Shown: in pieces, positions 50,569 to 61,099 of the stretch
Layout of the letters: every line of letters starts with the position of its first letter
How positions within the stretch are numbered: the stretch's first letter is position 1
The notes under the pieces: model-generated
The model's database searches: none
Told to the model about the DNA's origin: nothing
What the model saw: the letters and a program-made list of their open reading frames with translations, nothing else
Assembly (NCBI GenBank): GCA_007713455.1
Contig: VMRT01000007.1
Span: 186,001 to 250,000, forward strand
Direction of reading: 5' to 3'
Length of the DNA: 64,000 nt
From: Pseudomonas sp.
GTDB taxonomy: Bacteria; Pseudomonadota; Gammaproteobacteria; Pseudomonadales; Pseudomonadaceae
Position numbers and translations under genes: made by a program

Positions 50569-51534
50569 TCAGAACAACTGCTCTTCCTGCACGGCCACTT
50601 CAGTACACTGTTCGGCAATCTGGATTGGCAAGCCGTCTTCGCCAGCGATGATCTCGCGCACCATTTCCCAGTCGAGATGCAGCTTGCCCGCAGCATCGTC
50701 ACGCTTGAGCAGCGTATTGATCACGACAGCGTGCTTGTCCATCAGCGTAAGCGTCTGCTGGTCGCCCTCTTCCAGCGGTGCATGTGCCTCGAGATAGACC
50801 TTGCCTTCGCTCACGCCGAACTTGTATGGCTCATCGACGATGCGCACCGGCGTTCCCACCTTCACCATCTTCGCCAGTTCCAGCACATTGTGGTTGAGCA
50901 TGCGGAAGCAGCCGTGACTGACGCGCATGCCGATACCGAACTTCTTGTTCGAGCCGTGAATAAGGTAGCCAGGCAGTGCGAGGCTCATCTTGTAAGGCCC
51001 CAGCGGATTATCCGGTCCCGGCGGCACCACTTTCGGCAGCGGATCGCCATCGGCGGCATGCTCGTCGCGAATGGACTGCGGCGGGTACCAGGCCGGGTTG
51101 CTGGTCATGGCGGAAATACGGGTGTTGCCGACCGGTGACCCCCAGCCCTCGCGGCCGATGCCGAGAGGAAAGGTGTGTACGACGTTCTTCCCTTCCGGGA
51201 AGTAATAAAGACGGTACTCGGCGATGTTGATGACCACGCCTTCACGCGGCCCCGGCGGCAGAATGAAACGGGTCGGCAGGATGATGTCCGTGCCCTCGCC
51301 TGGCAGCCACGGGTCGACGCCCGGATTGGCCGCTACCAGCTCCAGATAGCCAAGATCATGAGTTTCACCAATGGCGGCGAAGGTGTCTTCATACTTGGCC
51401 TTGATGACCTGGATCTGACCGACGATGTCGTCGCCCTCGGGCGGCAGCGGCAGCTCGAGCGCCGCGCTGGTGCCTGCTGAAAGCAGAGCAGCGAGTGACA
51501 AACAGGAAGCGACTGCAAACGCGCGCGAGAGCAT
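50569..51534 (-). CDS. L,D-transpeptidase (YkuD domain)
   Basis: A 321-residue periplasmic enzyme with a signal peptide (ends GTSAALE), a LysM-like stretch (KAKYEDTFAAIGETHDLGYLELVAANPGVDPWL) and a YkuD domain with the catalytic HGSNKKFG...SHGCFRML motif. Such enzymes make 3-3 cross-links or attach Lpp to peptidoglycan. Its position facing oprI, which ends in Lys, makes Lpp anchoring a reasonable inference. ATG 51534 gives the best signal peptide. Confidence 0.9.
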   Translation of the reverse strand: MLSRAFAVASCLSLAALLSAGTSAALELPLPPEGDDIVGQIQVIKAKYEDTFAAIGETHDLGYLELVAANPGVDPWLPGEGTDIILPTRFILPPGPREGVVINIAEYRLYYFPEGKNVVHTFPLGIGREGWGSPVGNTRISAMTSNPAWYPPQSIRDEHAADGDPLPKVVPPGPDNPLGPYKMSLALPGYLIHGSNKKFGIGMRVSHGCFRMLNHNVLELAKMVKVGTPVRIVDEPYKFGVSEGKVYLEAHAPLEEGDQQTLTLMDKHAVVINTLLKRDDAAGKLHLDWEMVREIIAGEDGLPIQIAEQCTEVAVQEEQLF

Positions 51535-51601
51535 TCCGAAATCCTTGAGAACTTGGGTGATGGAAGTGGTGCGATTGTACGTGAACCGGGCGAAACGTGA
51601 G

Positions 51602-51883
51602 CTACCAGGCAGCAACGGCAGACGGAAGGCCTTTGCGCCGCGCCTCCAGCAATTGCCTGCAGTTCGGACACAGCTGTCGGTCCTTCAACGTGGCTCGCTC
51701 GAGCTCCCTCCAGCGAGGCTGCGCGGGCAGCAATCCGCCACAGAGGGTACGGTCTGCATTGCCGCTCAGCTCAAGCTGACGCAACGCCAGGTGCAGTCGG
51801 TTCTCGCGGCAGGCGAACATGTCGTACTGTTCGTCCGGCACGATAATCCGATAAGCGTAAAGGGTCCTGGCTGAGCGCGACAT
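51602..51883 (-). CDS. Conserved hypothetical small protein with CPNC motif
   Basis: A 93-residue protein of unknown function. The N-terminal half is MSRSARTLYAYRIIVPDEQYDMF followed by single Cys residues; a C-x2-C pair (LCPNCRQLLEARR) sits near the C-terminus and may bind zinc. ATG 51883 is chosen over an in-frame ATG at 51895. Between the L,D-transpeptidase and tesA in the same direction. Confidence 0.72.
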   Translation of the reverse strand: MSRSARTLYAYRIIVPDEQYDMFACRENRLHLALRQLELSGNADRTLCGGLLPAQPRWRELERATLKDRQLCPNCRQLLEARRKGLPSAVAAW

Positions 51884-51926
51884 CTGAGGCTCCAATCGAG
51901 GGCGCGACAGTAGCTGCGCGCACGTC

Positions 51927-52532
51927 TCAAAGCAAGGGTTCGAGCGCTGGCCAGACGGTATTCAGAAGGTGGCGCTGAGCCCCGGCAGTTGGGTGGATGC
52001 CATCGGCCTGCATCATGCCTTCGACGCCCCCGACACCTTCCAGCAGGAACGGCACGTAGGCCACCCGCTTCTCTTCGGCGAGCGAATCGAAAGCCTCGGC
52101 GAACGCGCGCGTATAACGTTGCCCGAGATTCGGCGGCATGCGCATACCCAGCAACAGTACCCCTGCCCCGGCTTCGCGGCTGCGATCGATCATCTCGGCA
52201 AGATTCTGTTTCAATTGCACAGGCGACTGGCCGCGCAGTCCGTCATTGCCGCCGAGCTCCAGAATGACCACCTCCGGGGCGTGTTCCGCGAGCAGCGGAT
52301 CAAGCCGCGCGAGCCCGCCAGCCGTGGTGTCGCCACTGATCGAAGCGTTCACCACACGCCATGAATCGTTCGTCTCGACCAGTCGCTCCTGTAGCAAATG
52401 CACCCAGCCCTGGCTGGTTTCCAGCCCGAAAGCCGCGCTGATACTATCGCCGACCACCAGTACGGTTCCGGCCAGGGCTCCCTGAGTCCAGCACAGCAGC
52501 GCCAGAGCCCCGCATTTCAGCCACTTTCGCAT
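51927..52532 (-). CDS. tesA: TesA, periplasmic SGNH esterase/thioesterase
   Basis: A 201-residue multifunctional lysophospholipase/thioesterase/arylesterase. A signal peptide ends GALAG. SGNH blocks: VVGDSISAAFG (Ser), Gly in NASISGDT, GGNDGLRG (Asn), and DGIHPTAGAQ (Asp/His). Divergent from an ABC transporter with only 11 bp between the two start codons, as in other Pseudomonas and E. coli (tesA-ybbAP). Confidence 0.94.
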   Translation of the reverse strand: MRKWLKCGALALLCWTQGALAGTVLVVGDSISAAFGLETSQGWVHLLQERLVETNDSWRVVNASISGDTTAGGLARLDPLLAEHAPEVVILELGGNDGLRGQSPVQLKQNLAEMIDRSREAGAGVLLLGMRMPPNLGQRYTRAFAEAFDSLAEEKRVAYVPFLLEGVGGVEGMMQADGIHPTAGAQRHLLNTVWPALEPLL

Positions 52533-52543
52533 CGGATCCCCTC

Positions 52544-53230
52544 ATGAGCGGCAACATCCTCGACGCCCGGAACCTTAACAAAGTGGTACCCAGCGCGGAA
52601 GGCGAACTGAGCATCCTGGCCGACCTCTCGCTGCAGCTGGCCAAGGGCGACAGCCTGGCGATCGTCGGCACCTCCGGCTCCGGCAAGTCGACCCTGCTCG
52701 GCCTGCTCGCCGGGCTGGATCTGCCGAGTTCGGGTGAAGTGCATTTGGCCGGCCATGCGCTGGCGGCACTGGATGAGGATCAGCGTGCGCGCGTTCGCGC
52801 CGAACACGTCGGCTTTGTCTTTCAGTCGTTCCAGTTGCTGGACAGCCTGAACGCGCTGGAGAACGTCATGCTGCCCCTTGAATTGGATGGTCGTCGCGAT
52901 GCCCGCGAGCGTGCCACCGGGCTGCTCGGCCGCGTCGGCCTCGGCGAGCGCCTGCACCACTATCCACGTCAGCTTTCGGGTGGCGAGCAACAGCGGGTTG
53001 CGCTGGCCCGCGCCTTCGCCGCCGAGCCGGACGTGCTGTTTGCCGATGAACCCACCGGCAACCTCGACACCCATACCGGCGCGCACATCACCGAGCTGCT
53101 GTTCGAACTCAATCGCGAGCGCGGCACCACGCTTGTGCTGGTGACCCATGACGAGCGCCTGGCCAAGCGTTGCCATCGCATGATTCGCCTCGAGGGCGGT
53201 CGGCAGATTGCTGCCGAGGCGGCTGAATGA
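52544..53230 (+). CDS. ABC transporter ATP-binding protein (YbbA-like)
   Basis: A 228-residue ATPase of the LolD/MacB-related group. Walker A GTSGSGKSTLLG, Q-loop FQSFQLLD, signature LSGGEQQRVALARAF and Walker B VLFADEPTG are intact. The stop overlaps the permease start by 4 bp. Probably drives a mechanotransmission complex, not classic import. Substrate unknown. Confidence 0.93.
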   Translation: MSGNILDARNLNKVVPSAEGELSILADLSLQLAKGDSLAIVGTSGSGKSTLLGLLAGLDLPSSGEVHLAGHALAALDEDQRARVRAEHVGFVFQSFQLLDSLNALENVMLPLELDGRRDARERATGLLGRVGLGERLHHYPRQLSGGEQQRVALARAFAAEPDVLFADEPTGNLDTHTGAHITELLFELNRERGTTLVLVTHDERLAKRCHRMIRLEGGRQIAAEAAE

Positions 53231-55731
53231 TGCGCATGCCCAAGGCCCGCCTGTTCGCCCTGGCCTACCGGCAGTTATTGCGTGACGCTCGCGCCGGTGA
53301 GTTGCGCGTGCTGTTCTTCGCGCTGGTCATCGCCGTGGCCGCCAGCACCGCGATCGGTTATTTCGGCGCACGCCTGAACGGCGCCATGCTGCTACGCGCC
53401 AGCGAATTCCTCGGTGCTGACCTGGTGTTGAGCGGCAGCGCGCCGGCGGCGCCAGCGCAGATCGAAGCGGGCACGGCGCAAGGCCTCGCGCATGCCCAGG
53501 TCGTCGAGTTCTCCAGCGTCATCGCGACCGATGAGGATCTGCAGCTTGCCAGCGTCAAGGCCGCCAGCAACGGTTATCCGTTGCGGGGCACCCTGCGCAG
53601 CGCTGCGCAGCCCTATGAAACCGAGCAGCCCGGCGGCGCTCCTGCACCCGGCGAAGCCTGGGCCGAGGCGCGGCTGTTTGCAGCACTTGACCTGGAGATC
53701 GGCGACAGCATCGAGGTCGGCAACAAGCCGCTGCGCCTGACCCGCGTGCTGACCTACGAGCCGGACCGGGTTGGCGACTTCTACAGCCTGACGCCTCGGG
53801 TGCTGATGCACCTGGACGACCTGGCCGCGACCGGTGTCGTGCAACCCGGCAGCCGCGTCCGTTATCGCGAGCTGTGGCGAGGTGAAAGCGCGGCATTGGC
53901 GGCCTATCAGCAGTCACTGCAAAGCGATCTGCAGGCGCACCAACGCATCGAAACGGCCAACGACAGCAATCGCCAGATCGGCGGTGCCCTTGGTCGCGCC
54001 GAACGCTATCTGAACCTGGCCAGCCTTGCCGCCATCCTGCTGTCCGGGGTGGCGGTCGCGCTCTCCGCCGCCCGCTTCGCTGCGCGCCGCTTCGATGCCA
54101 GTGCACTGTTGCGCTGCCTGGGCCTGTCGCGTCACGACGCCCTGCTGCTCTACGCCCTGCAACTGGGCATGCTCGGCCTGCTGGCGAGCATCGCCGGTGC
54201 GCTGCTCGGCTGGGCCGCGCAGCACGGACTGTTCTTTTTGCTGCGCGATCTGCTCGCCCAGGAAATACCACCTGGCGGCATCTGGCCGGCCGCGGCAGGC
54301 ATCGCAACCGGGCTGGTGGCCCTGGCAGGCTTTGCCCTACCGCCGCTGGCGGGGCTGGGGCGCGTGCCTCCGCTGCGCGTGCTGCGCCGCGACATGCTGC
54401 CGGTACCACCTAGCGCGTGGCTGGTCTATGGGACCGCGATTTTCGCCCTCGGGCTGATCATGTGGCGGCTGAGCCTGGATCTGAAGATCACGCTGGCACT
54501 GCTCGGCGGCGGCCTGCTCGCCACGCTGCTGCTTGGCGGTCTGCTTCTTATGGGGCTCAAGGCCATGCGCCGCCTGCTTGCCGGTGCGTCGCTGAGCTGG
54601 CGCCTGGGCCTCGGGCAGTTGCTGCGCCATCCATTGGCTGCCGCCGGACAGGCCCTTGCCTTCGGCCTGATCCTGCTGGCCATGGCGCTTATCGCGCTGC
54701 TGCGAGGTGAGCTGCTCGATACCTGGCAGGACCAGCTGCCGGACAACGCACCGAATCATTTCGTACTCAACGTACTGCCGGCGGAAAAGGATGCCTTTGC
54801 CGAGCGCATCGCGGCCATCTCGGACCATGCCGCGCCACTGTATCCGGTCGTGCCAGGACGCCTGATCGCGATCAACGGCGAGCCGGTGCGCCAGCTGGTC
54901 AGCAAGGAATCCCAGGGTGAGCGCGCGATCCGCCGCGACCTGAGCCTGACCTGGGCCGCCGAACTACCGAAGGACAATCACATCGTCGCGGGTAACTGGT
55001 GGGGCGATCAGGGCGACGCGGACATTCCCGGGGTATCCGTCGAGGCGGAACTTGCGCAAAGCCTGCAATTGAAGGTCGGTGATCGACTGTCCTTCACCAT
55101 CGGCGGGCTGACCCGCGAGGCCAGCGTCACCAGCCTGCGCGAGGTCAACTGGGACAGCTTCCAGCCCAACTTCTACATGATCTTCGAACCGGACACTCTC
55201 CAGGGCATGCCGGCCACCTACATGACCAGCTTCCACCTGCCGCCTGGCAAGGAACGCGAACTGGTGGAGCTGGCCCGCGCGTTTCCTTCGGTCACCCTGC
55301 TGCAGGTCGAGGCGCTGCTGGCTCAATTGCGCAGCATCCTTGCGCAGGTATCACTCGCCGTGGAATACGTACTGCTGTTCGTCCTGGCCGCCGGACTGGC
55401 GGTTCTGTTCGCCGGGCTGCAAGCGACGCTGGACGAGCGCATTCGTCAGGGCGCGTTGCTCAGGGCGCTCGGTGCAGAGCGGGGCTTGCTGCTTCGTGCG
55501 CGCCGAGCCGAGTTCGGCCTGTTGGGCGCCGCCAGCGGCCTGCTCGCCGCACTCGGCTGCGAGCTGGTCAGCGCCCTGCTCTATCACTACGCATTCGATC
55601 TGCGCTGGCAGCCGCACCCATGGCTGCTGGTACTGCCGTTGATAGGTGCTTTGCTGGTCGGCGGCGCCGGTCTGATCGGTACTCGACGCGCTCTGAATGC
55701 GAGCCCGCTGACCGTACTGCGCGAGAGTTGA
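53227..55731 (+). CDS. ABC transporter permease with FtsX-like domains (YbbP-like)
   Basis: An 834-residue inner-membrane protein with a large periplasmic domain after TM1 and two sets of FtsX-type helices (~260-400 and ~710-830, including [34 protein letters not shown]). This architecture fits the YbbP/LolC-type extruders of lipids or lipoproteins. Translationally coupled to the ATPase gene. Exported substrate unknown. Confidence 0.9.
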   Translation: MMRMPKARLFALAYRQLLRDARAGELRVLFFALVIAVAASTAIGYFGARLNGAMLLRASEFLGADLVLSGSAPAAPAQIEAGTAQGLAHAQVVEFSSVIATDEDLQLASVKAASNGYPLRGTLRSAAQPYETEQPGGAPAPGEAWAEARLFAALDLEIGDSIEVGNKPLRLTRVLTYEPDRVGDFYSLTPRVLMHLDDLAATGVVQPGSRVRYRELWRGESAALAAYQQSLQSDLQAHQRIETANDSNRQIGGALGRAERYLNLASLAAILLSGVAVALSAARFAARRFDASALLRCLGLSRHDALLLYALQLGMLGLLASIAGALLGWAAQHGLFFLLRDLLAQEIPPGGIWPAAAGIATGLVALAGFALPPLAGLGRVPPLRVLRRDMLPVPPSAWLVYGTAIFALGLIMWRLSLDLKITLALLGGGLLATLLLGGLLLMGLKAMRRLLAGASLSWRLGLGQLLRHPLAAAGQALAFGLILLAMALIALLRGELLDTWQDQLPDNAPNHFVLNVLPAEKDAFAERIAAISDHAAPLYPVVPGRLIAINGEPVRQLVSKESQGERAIRRDLSLTWAAELPKDNHIVAGNWWGDQGDADIPGVSVEAELAQSLQLKVGDRLSFTIGGLTREASVTSLREVNWDSFQPNFYMIFEPDTLQGMPATYMTSFHLPPGKERELVELARAFPSVTLLQVEALLAQLRSILAQVSLAVEYVLLFVLAAGLAVLFAGLQATLDERIRQGALLRALGAERGLLLRARRAEFGLLGAASGLLAALGCELVSALLYHYAFDLRWQPHPWLLVLPLIGALLVGGAGLIGTRRALNASPLTVLRES

Positions 55732-55771
55732 AGCGCTACAATCGGCGACTTTTCAGCGAGGACGCAAATCC

Positions 55772-56269
55772 ATGAGTCGCTATCGCCCACCGCGCCCGGC
55801 CGGCACGCCCCTGATCACCCCAGAAGGCGAGGCTCGACTGCGTGCCGAGCTGCACGAACTCTGGCACGTCAAGCGTCCGCAGGTGACCCAATCGGTGAGC
55901 GAAGCGGCGGCGCAGGGTGATCGTTCGGAGAACGCGGAATACACCTACGGCAAGAAGATGCTGCGAGAGATCGACAGCCGCGTGCGATTTCTGACCAAGC
56001 GTCTGGAAAAGCTCAAGGTCGTAGGCGACCGGCCCAGCGACCCGAACAAGGTGTATTTCGGCGCCTGGGTGACCCTCGAGGACGAGGATGGTGAGGAAGC
56101 GCGCTACCGAATCGTCGGTCCTGACGAACTGGACCTGCGCCAGGGTCTGATCAGCATCGATTCGCCCCTGGCGCGGGCGTTGGTGGGCAAAAGCCTGGAT
56201 GCCGAAGTCCAGGTGCAAACCCCGACCGGGATAAAGCTCTGGTATGTGGTAGCTGTCGAGTACCAGTGA
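55772..56269 (+). CDS. greB: Transcription elongation factor GreB
   Basis: A 165-residue factor that stimulates RNA polymerase to cleave backtracked transcripts. The coiled-coil N-domain ([23 protein letters not shown] and [24 protein letters not shown]) carries the acidic tip residues; the C-domain has the FKBP-like core ending [13 protein letters not shown]. GreB rather than GreA by sequence of the tip and length. Confidence 0.94.
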   Translation: MSRYRPPRPAGTPLITPEGEARLRAELHELWHVKRPQVTQSVSEAAAQGDRSENAEYTYGKKMLREIDSRVRFLTKRLEKLKVVGDRPSDPNKVYFGAWVTLEDEDGEEARYRIVGPDELDLRQGLISIDSPLARALVGKSLDAEVQVQTPTGIKLWYVVAVEYQ

Positions 56270-56482
56270 CCGGCAGGTCAATATCGGACGAACCGGTCAT
56301 CATCTTCGGCGATTGTGCTGACATCCAAAAGCGATTGGCGGCTAAAAAGCAAAATCATCACTTTCTTACCCAGGCGCCGTTTCGCTCGGTAACAATGACC
56401 GCACGCCGCACAGATATCACAGCAATATCACCTCCCGTCGTAATTGCCCGACTAGAGCGGACGCGCTCCCGCTCGGTGCTTA

Positions 56483-56498
56483 TGGCACGAATGCTGCG
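56483..56498 (+). promoter_or_regulatory. Sigma54-type promoter ahead of lipA
   Basis: TGGCAC-GAATG-CTGCG: perfect -24 element, GG-N10-GC spacing kept, -12 one base off TTGC. Start would fall near 56509, about 70 bp before lipA. P. aeruginosa and P. alcaligenes lipA are known to be RpoN-dependent. The rest of 56270-56580 is non-coding. Confidence 0.65.
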
Positions 56499-56532
56499 CT
56501 CTTCAGCGCGCAGTACGCGCCATGCGCGGTGA

Positions 56533-57516
<984 letters not shown>

Positions 57517-57537
57517 CGCGCGACTCTTCGTGAACCA

Positions 57538-57560
57538 GGCCGGGATCGTCGATCCCGGCC
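57538..57560 (+). terminator. Hairpin between lipA and lifO
   Basis: GGCCGGGATC-GTC-GATCCCGGCC, perfect 10-bp stem with no T tract. More likely a partial terminator or 3' stabiliser that lowers foldase relative to lipase than a full stop. Confidence 0.6.
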
Positions 57561-57578
57561 GCTATCACCGAGCACCCC

Positions 57579-58592
57579 ATGAGCAAATACATAATTCTTC
57601 TGGTGCTAGCCGTGGCGCTAAGCCTGACCATCATGCAGAGCCGATCGACACCCAGCCCGGCTGCAGTGGCCGATTCGCCATCGGCCACCTCACCCGCCAC
57701 GGCTGCCCCAACACCACCCCGGCAGCCGCTGAAAACCCAACCGGCACCGCAAGGCACGCCGCAGTTGCCGACGTCGTTCAAGGGCACCCAGGTCGATGGC
57801 CAGTTCCGTCTGGATGAAGCCGGCAACCTGCTAATCGGCGCCGAACTTCGGCATCTGTTCGATTACTTTCTCGCCGCAGCCGGAGAGGAGCCGTTGAAGA
57901 ACAGTATCGAACGCTTGCGCCGATACATCGTCGCCGAGCTGCCGCAGCCGGCCCAGAGCCAGGCATCAGCAGTGCTCACCCAATATCTCAACTACAAGCG
58001 CCAACTGCTTGATCTGGAAGTAACTTATTCGCGAACCACGGACATTTCAGCGCTACGCCAACGCTTGAGTGCCGTGCAGGCGTTGCGCGCACGCGTGCTG
58101 GAGCCGGCTGTTCACCAGGCGTTCTTCGCCCTGGACGAGGCCTATGATCGCTTCAGCCTGGAGCGCCTGGCCATTCAAGCCGATTCAGCGCTGGACAGCG
58201 ACGCCAAGGGCCGCGCCATCGACCAGCTGCGCGCCGGATTGCCCGGCGACCTGCAAGAGCTGCTCGTGCCGCAGCTGCAAAGCGAGCTGCGAGAGCAAAC
58301 TGTCGCCTTGCAGGCCCAGGGCGCCAATGCGCAGCAGATCCGCCAGCTGCGCCAGCAGTTGGTGGGCAGCGAGGCTGCCGCCCGACTCGAAGCGCTGGAT
58401 CGACAGCGCGCGCAGTGGCAGCAACGGGTCGCTGTCTATCGGCAGGAACGTCAGCGTATCGAAGCCACCCGCGGCCTGGACGATGTCGAGCGTCGCAGCG
58501 CTATCGAGCGGCTGGAGGCCGAGCAGTTTGACGAGGGCGAACGCTTGCGGCTTGTCGCTGCCTTTCAGCAGCAGGAAGTGGCGGAGCGCTGA
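57579..58592 (+). CDS. lifO: Lipase-specific foldase (lipase chaperone)
   Basis: A 337-residue steric chaperone anchored to the inner membrane by TM ~4-20, followed by a Pro/Ala-rich linker (~25-65) and a helical periplasmic domain. The family motif R-x1-2-F-D-Y-F/C-L-S-A appears as [13 protein letters not shown]. It folds LipA in the periplasm. Directly downstream of lipA, separated by a strong hairpin. Confidence 0.93.
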   Translation: MSKYIILLVLAVALSLTIMQSRSTPSPAAVADSPSATSPATAAPTPPRQPLKTQPAPQGTPQLPTSFKGTQVDGQFRLDEAGNLLIGAELRHLFDYFLAAAGEEPLKNSIERLRRYIVAELPQPAQSQASAVLTQYLNYKRQLLDLEVTYSRTTDISALRQRLSAVQALRARVLEPAVHQAFFALDEAYDRFSLERLAIQADSALDSDAKGRAIDQLRAGLPGDLQELLVPQLQSELREQTVALQAQGANAQQIRQLRQQLVGSEAAARLEALDRQRAQWQQRVAVYRQERQRIEATRGLDDVERRSAIERLEAEQFDEGERLRLVAAFQQQEVAER

Positions 58593-58598
58593 GCGCGG

Positions 58599-60014
58599 TC
58601 AGTTGGCCGCGGTCTTGCGGTCGGCCTCGAGCAGATAGCGCTCGCGCTGGTAGGCCAGGTAGTACTTGTTGACGCTGTTGACGTATGCCACTACGCCCAT
58701 GCCAACGGTTTCCATGGCAATTCGCTCGACCTGGAAGAACCACTGATCCGGGTTCAGACCGCGCCGACGGGCTTCGGCGCGCATACTCTGCACCCGCTGC
58801 GGGCCGAGGTTGTAGGCGGCGAGAATGAACGCCATGCGCTCACGCTCGTTCAGTCGCGGGCTGGCGAAAAAGTTACGACGGATGTTCGCCAGATACTTCG
58901 CACTGGCCTGCACGTTGTTGTCCAACTGGTGGATGTTGCTGACACCCATCGCACGAGCCGTGGCCGGCGTCACCTGCATCAACCCCGTGGCACCGCCGGC
59001 GCCCCGCGCCGCGGGGTTCAGGGTGGACTCCTTGAACGCCAGGGCGGCGAGGTTCAGCCAGTCCAGCTCGATCTGTTCGGCATAGCGCTGCAGGGTCGGA
59101 CGAACCTTTTCCAGACGCTGGCGGCCTACTCGGTCGAGCGGGTACTGGACCTTGTACAGACGCCGGTAGACGCGCTCGAAGGCGGCATCCTGGTTGTCTG
59201 GCAGGTCGAAATCCTTGAGAAAGCGATCAGCACTGGCGCGCAACATGCTGGCGTCCTTCCGCACGAACCAGTGCATGCTGGCCTTGTCGCCCAGGCTCAG
59301 GTGCTGCTCGATGCGCAGTTTCGGCATGACCTTGGCCCAGCGCTCGGCGATGGTCTGCTCGACCACGGTCGCCGGATAGACGCCGGCCTGCACCATCTCC
59401 AGCACATCCTCGACGGCCAACGTGGGGTCGACCCACTCGGCAACGATCGGCGCCAGCTTGCGCTCCATCAGTTGCTTGTTCAGCCGCGCGAGCGCCGGCC
59501 CTGCGGCGCTGCCAGGTGGCAACGCAAGGCTGCGCCCGGAGAGCTGGTCCAGACGCTGATAGCGTGGGCCGCCCTGGCGGCCGACCAGCACCAATGACAC
59601 GTCGCTGACTACCGGCCGGCTGCGGCTGATGCCTTTCATGCCCGCCAGCGGCAGTAATTCGCCGGGCGCTACCAGATCCCCCTCGCCGCGCTGCAGCGCG
59701 CCAAGCAACTGATCCTTGGCTTTGGGAATGATCTTCAGGGTAATCGGCCGCGCGGATGCAGCATTGCGATTCAGGTACTGCTCGAAGGCCCGCAGCCGCG
59801 CGTACTCGACGCCAATCGCTTCGCCTTTCACCTCACCGGAGCTGTTCCGGCTCTGATTGACCAGCACGCGCAGTACGCCACTACGGCGAATTTCGGCCAG
59901 ATCACGTACCTTGTCGTTCGCTTGCCACGCCTCGGGACCCGCCACGCGCGCAGTCGCCATCGTTGGCATCAGGGCCAGCAGCAGGCAGAACATGAGTGGC
60001 AGCAATCGTGGCAT
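58599..60014 (-). CDS. MltF-like membrane-bound lytic transglycosylase
   Basis: A 471-residue exported protein with a signal peptide (LLPLMFCLLLAL), an ABC-binding-protein-like domain (~40-280, SRNSSGEVKGEAIGVEYARLRAF) and a C-terminal SLT/GH23 domain with catalytic Glu in ALAFKESTLNPAARGAGGATGLMQVTPATA and the AAYNLGPQRVQ motif. Cleaves glycan strands in the periplasm. Pseudomonads carry two such proteins; this may be the second copy. ATG 60014 matches the signal peptide. Convergent with lifO, 6 bp apart. Confidence 0.88.
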   Translation of the reverse strand: MPRLLPLMFCLLLALMPTMATARVAGPEAWQANDKVRDLAEIRRSGVLRVLVNQSRNSSGEVKGEAIGVEYARLRAFEQYLNRNAASARPITLKIIPKAKDQLLGALQRGEGDLVAPGELLPLAGMKGISRSRPVVSDVSLVLVGRQGGPRYQRLDQLSGRSLALPPGSAAGPALARLNKQLMERKLAPIVAEWVDPTLAVEDVLEMVQAGVYPATVVEQTIAERWAKVMPKLRIEQHLSLGDKASMHWFVRKDASMLRASADRFLKDFDLPDNQDAAFERVYRRLYKVQYPLDRVGRQRLEKVRPTLQRYAEQIELDWLNLAALAFKESTLNPAARGAGGATGLMQVTPATARAMGVSNIHQLDNNVQASAKYLANIRRNFFASPRLNERERMAFILAAYNLGPQRVQSMRAEARRRGLNPDQWFFQVERIAMETVGMGVVAYVNSVNKYYLAYQRERYLLEADRKTAAN

Positions 60015-60183
60015 CGGGATGCACCGGTGTGAAGACGCAGAGAACGCTGGTGCGGTGCTCCCTGCCCGCAAAAGGTGGCAAAGGTTCTCACAGGTTGGCT
60101 TATTCCGCCAGTTTACTCTCCAAACTGGTTTAGCTATAACTCCTATATTATTGATTTAGTTAGTTTTTAAGTTCGAGGTATCC

Positions 60184-60990
60184 ATGCAGCTTATCGACAT
60201 CGGCGTCAATCTGAGCCACCCGACATTCGCCTCCAGCGTACCTGCGGTCGTCGAGCGCGCCAGAGCGGCAGGCGTCGTGCAGATGGTGCTTACCGGCACC
60301 AGCCTCGAAGAAAGCGAAGCTGCTCTCAAGCTCTGCCGCCAACTGGACGAGTCCCGCCTGCACCTGTTCAGTACCGCGGGTGTGCATCCGCATGATGCGA
60401 GCCACTGGACGACTGACAGCGCCAGCCAGTTGCGCGGCCTTCTCGCCGAGCCCGAAGTGCGCGCAGTCGGCGAATGCGGCCTGGACTTCAATCGCGATTT
60501 TTCACCGCGACCGCTACAGGAGCGCGCGCTGGAGGAACAGTTGCAACTCGCCGTCGAACTGCAGTTGCCGGCCTTTCTGCACGAACGCGACGCCAGCGAC
60601 CGGTTGCTGGCGATTCTGCGACCGTTTCGGGACCACCTCCCTGCGGCGGTGGTGCACTGTTTCACCGGTGAAAAACAGGCGCTGTACGGCTATCTCGACC
60701 TGGACCTGCATGTCGGCATCACCGCCTGGATATGCGACGAACGCCGCGGTACCCATCTGCATCCCCTGGTGAAGGACATCCCTACAGGTCGTCTGATGCT
60801 CGAGAGCGACGCACCTTACCTGCTGCCACGCACCCTGCGCCCGAAACCGAAGAGCGGCCAGAACGAACCGGCCTATCTGCTGGAAGTACTGCGCGAAGTC
60901 GCGCTCCATCGCGGCGAGAACGAAGCGTCGCTGGCGGCTCACACCACACGCTGCGCGCGCGCGTTCTTCGGCCTGCCGGACCTCGACTGA
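60184..60990 (+). CDS. tatD: TatD-family metal-dependent hydrolase/DNase
   Basis: A 268-residue TIM-barrel nuclease of the TatD family. Metal ligands: [29 protein letters not shown] and LESDAPYL. The N-terminal [12 protein letters not shown] has N where most TatD paralogues have the HxH pair, as in true TatD (DIGVNL). Downstream of an AT-rich stretch (60100-60180) with a short CCAGTTT/AAACTGG dyad. Confidence 0.9.
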   Translation: MQLIDIGVNLSHPTFASSVPAVVERARAAGVVQMVLTGTSLEESEAALKLCRQLDESRLHLFSTAGVHPHDASHWTTDSASQLRGLLAEPEVRAVGECGLDFNRDFSPRPLQERALEEQLQLAVELQLPAFLHERDASDRLLAILRPFRDHLPAAVVHCFTGEKQALYGYLDLDLHVGITAWICDERRGTHLHPLVKDIPTGRLMLESDAPYLLPRTLRPKPKSGQNEPAYLLEVLREVALHRGENEASLAAHTTRCARAFFGLPDLD

Positions 60991-61099
60991 GTCACAGAAA
61001 TTTCTCAAGCTCTGCCTCAGGCGGCCGTTAAATGTTCAGCCGCAGTGCAAGCAAGCGTTCCGCTACGCGCGCGCAACCTCCTATAGAAGAAGAGCAGTC

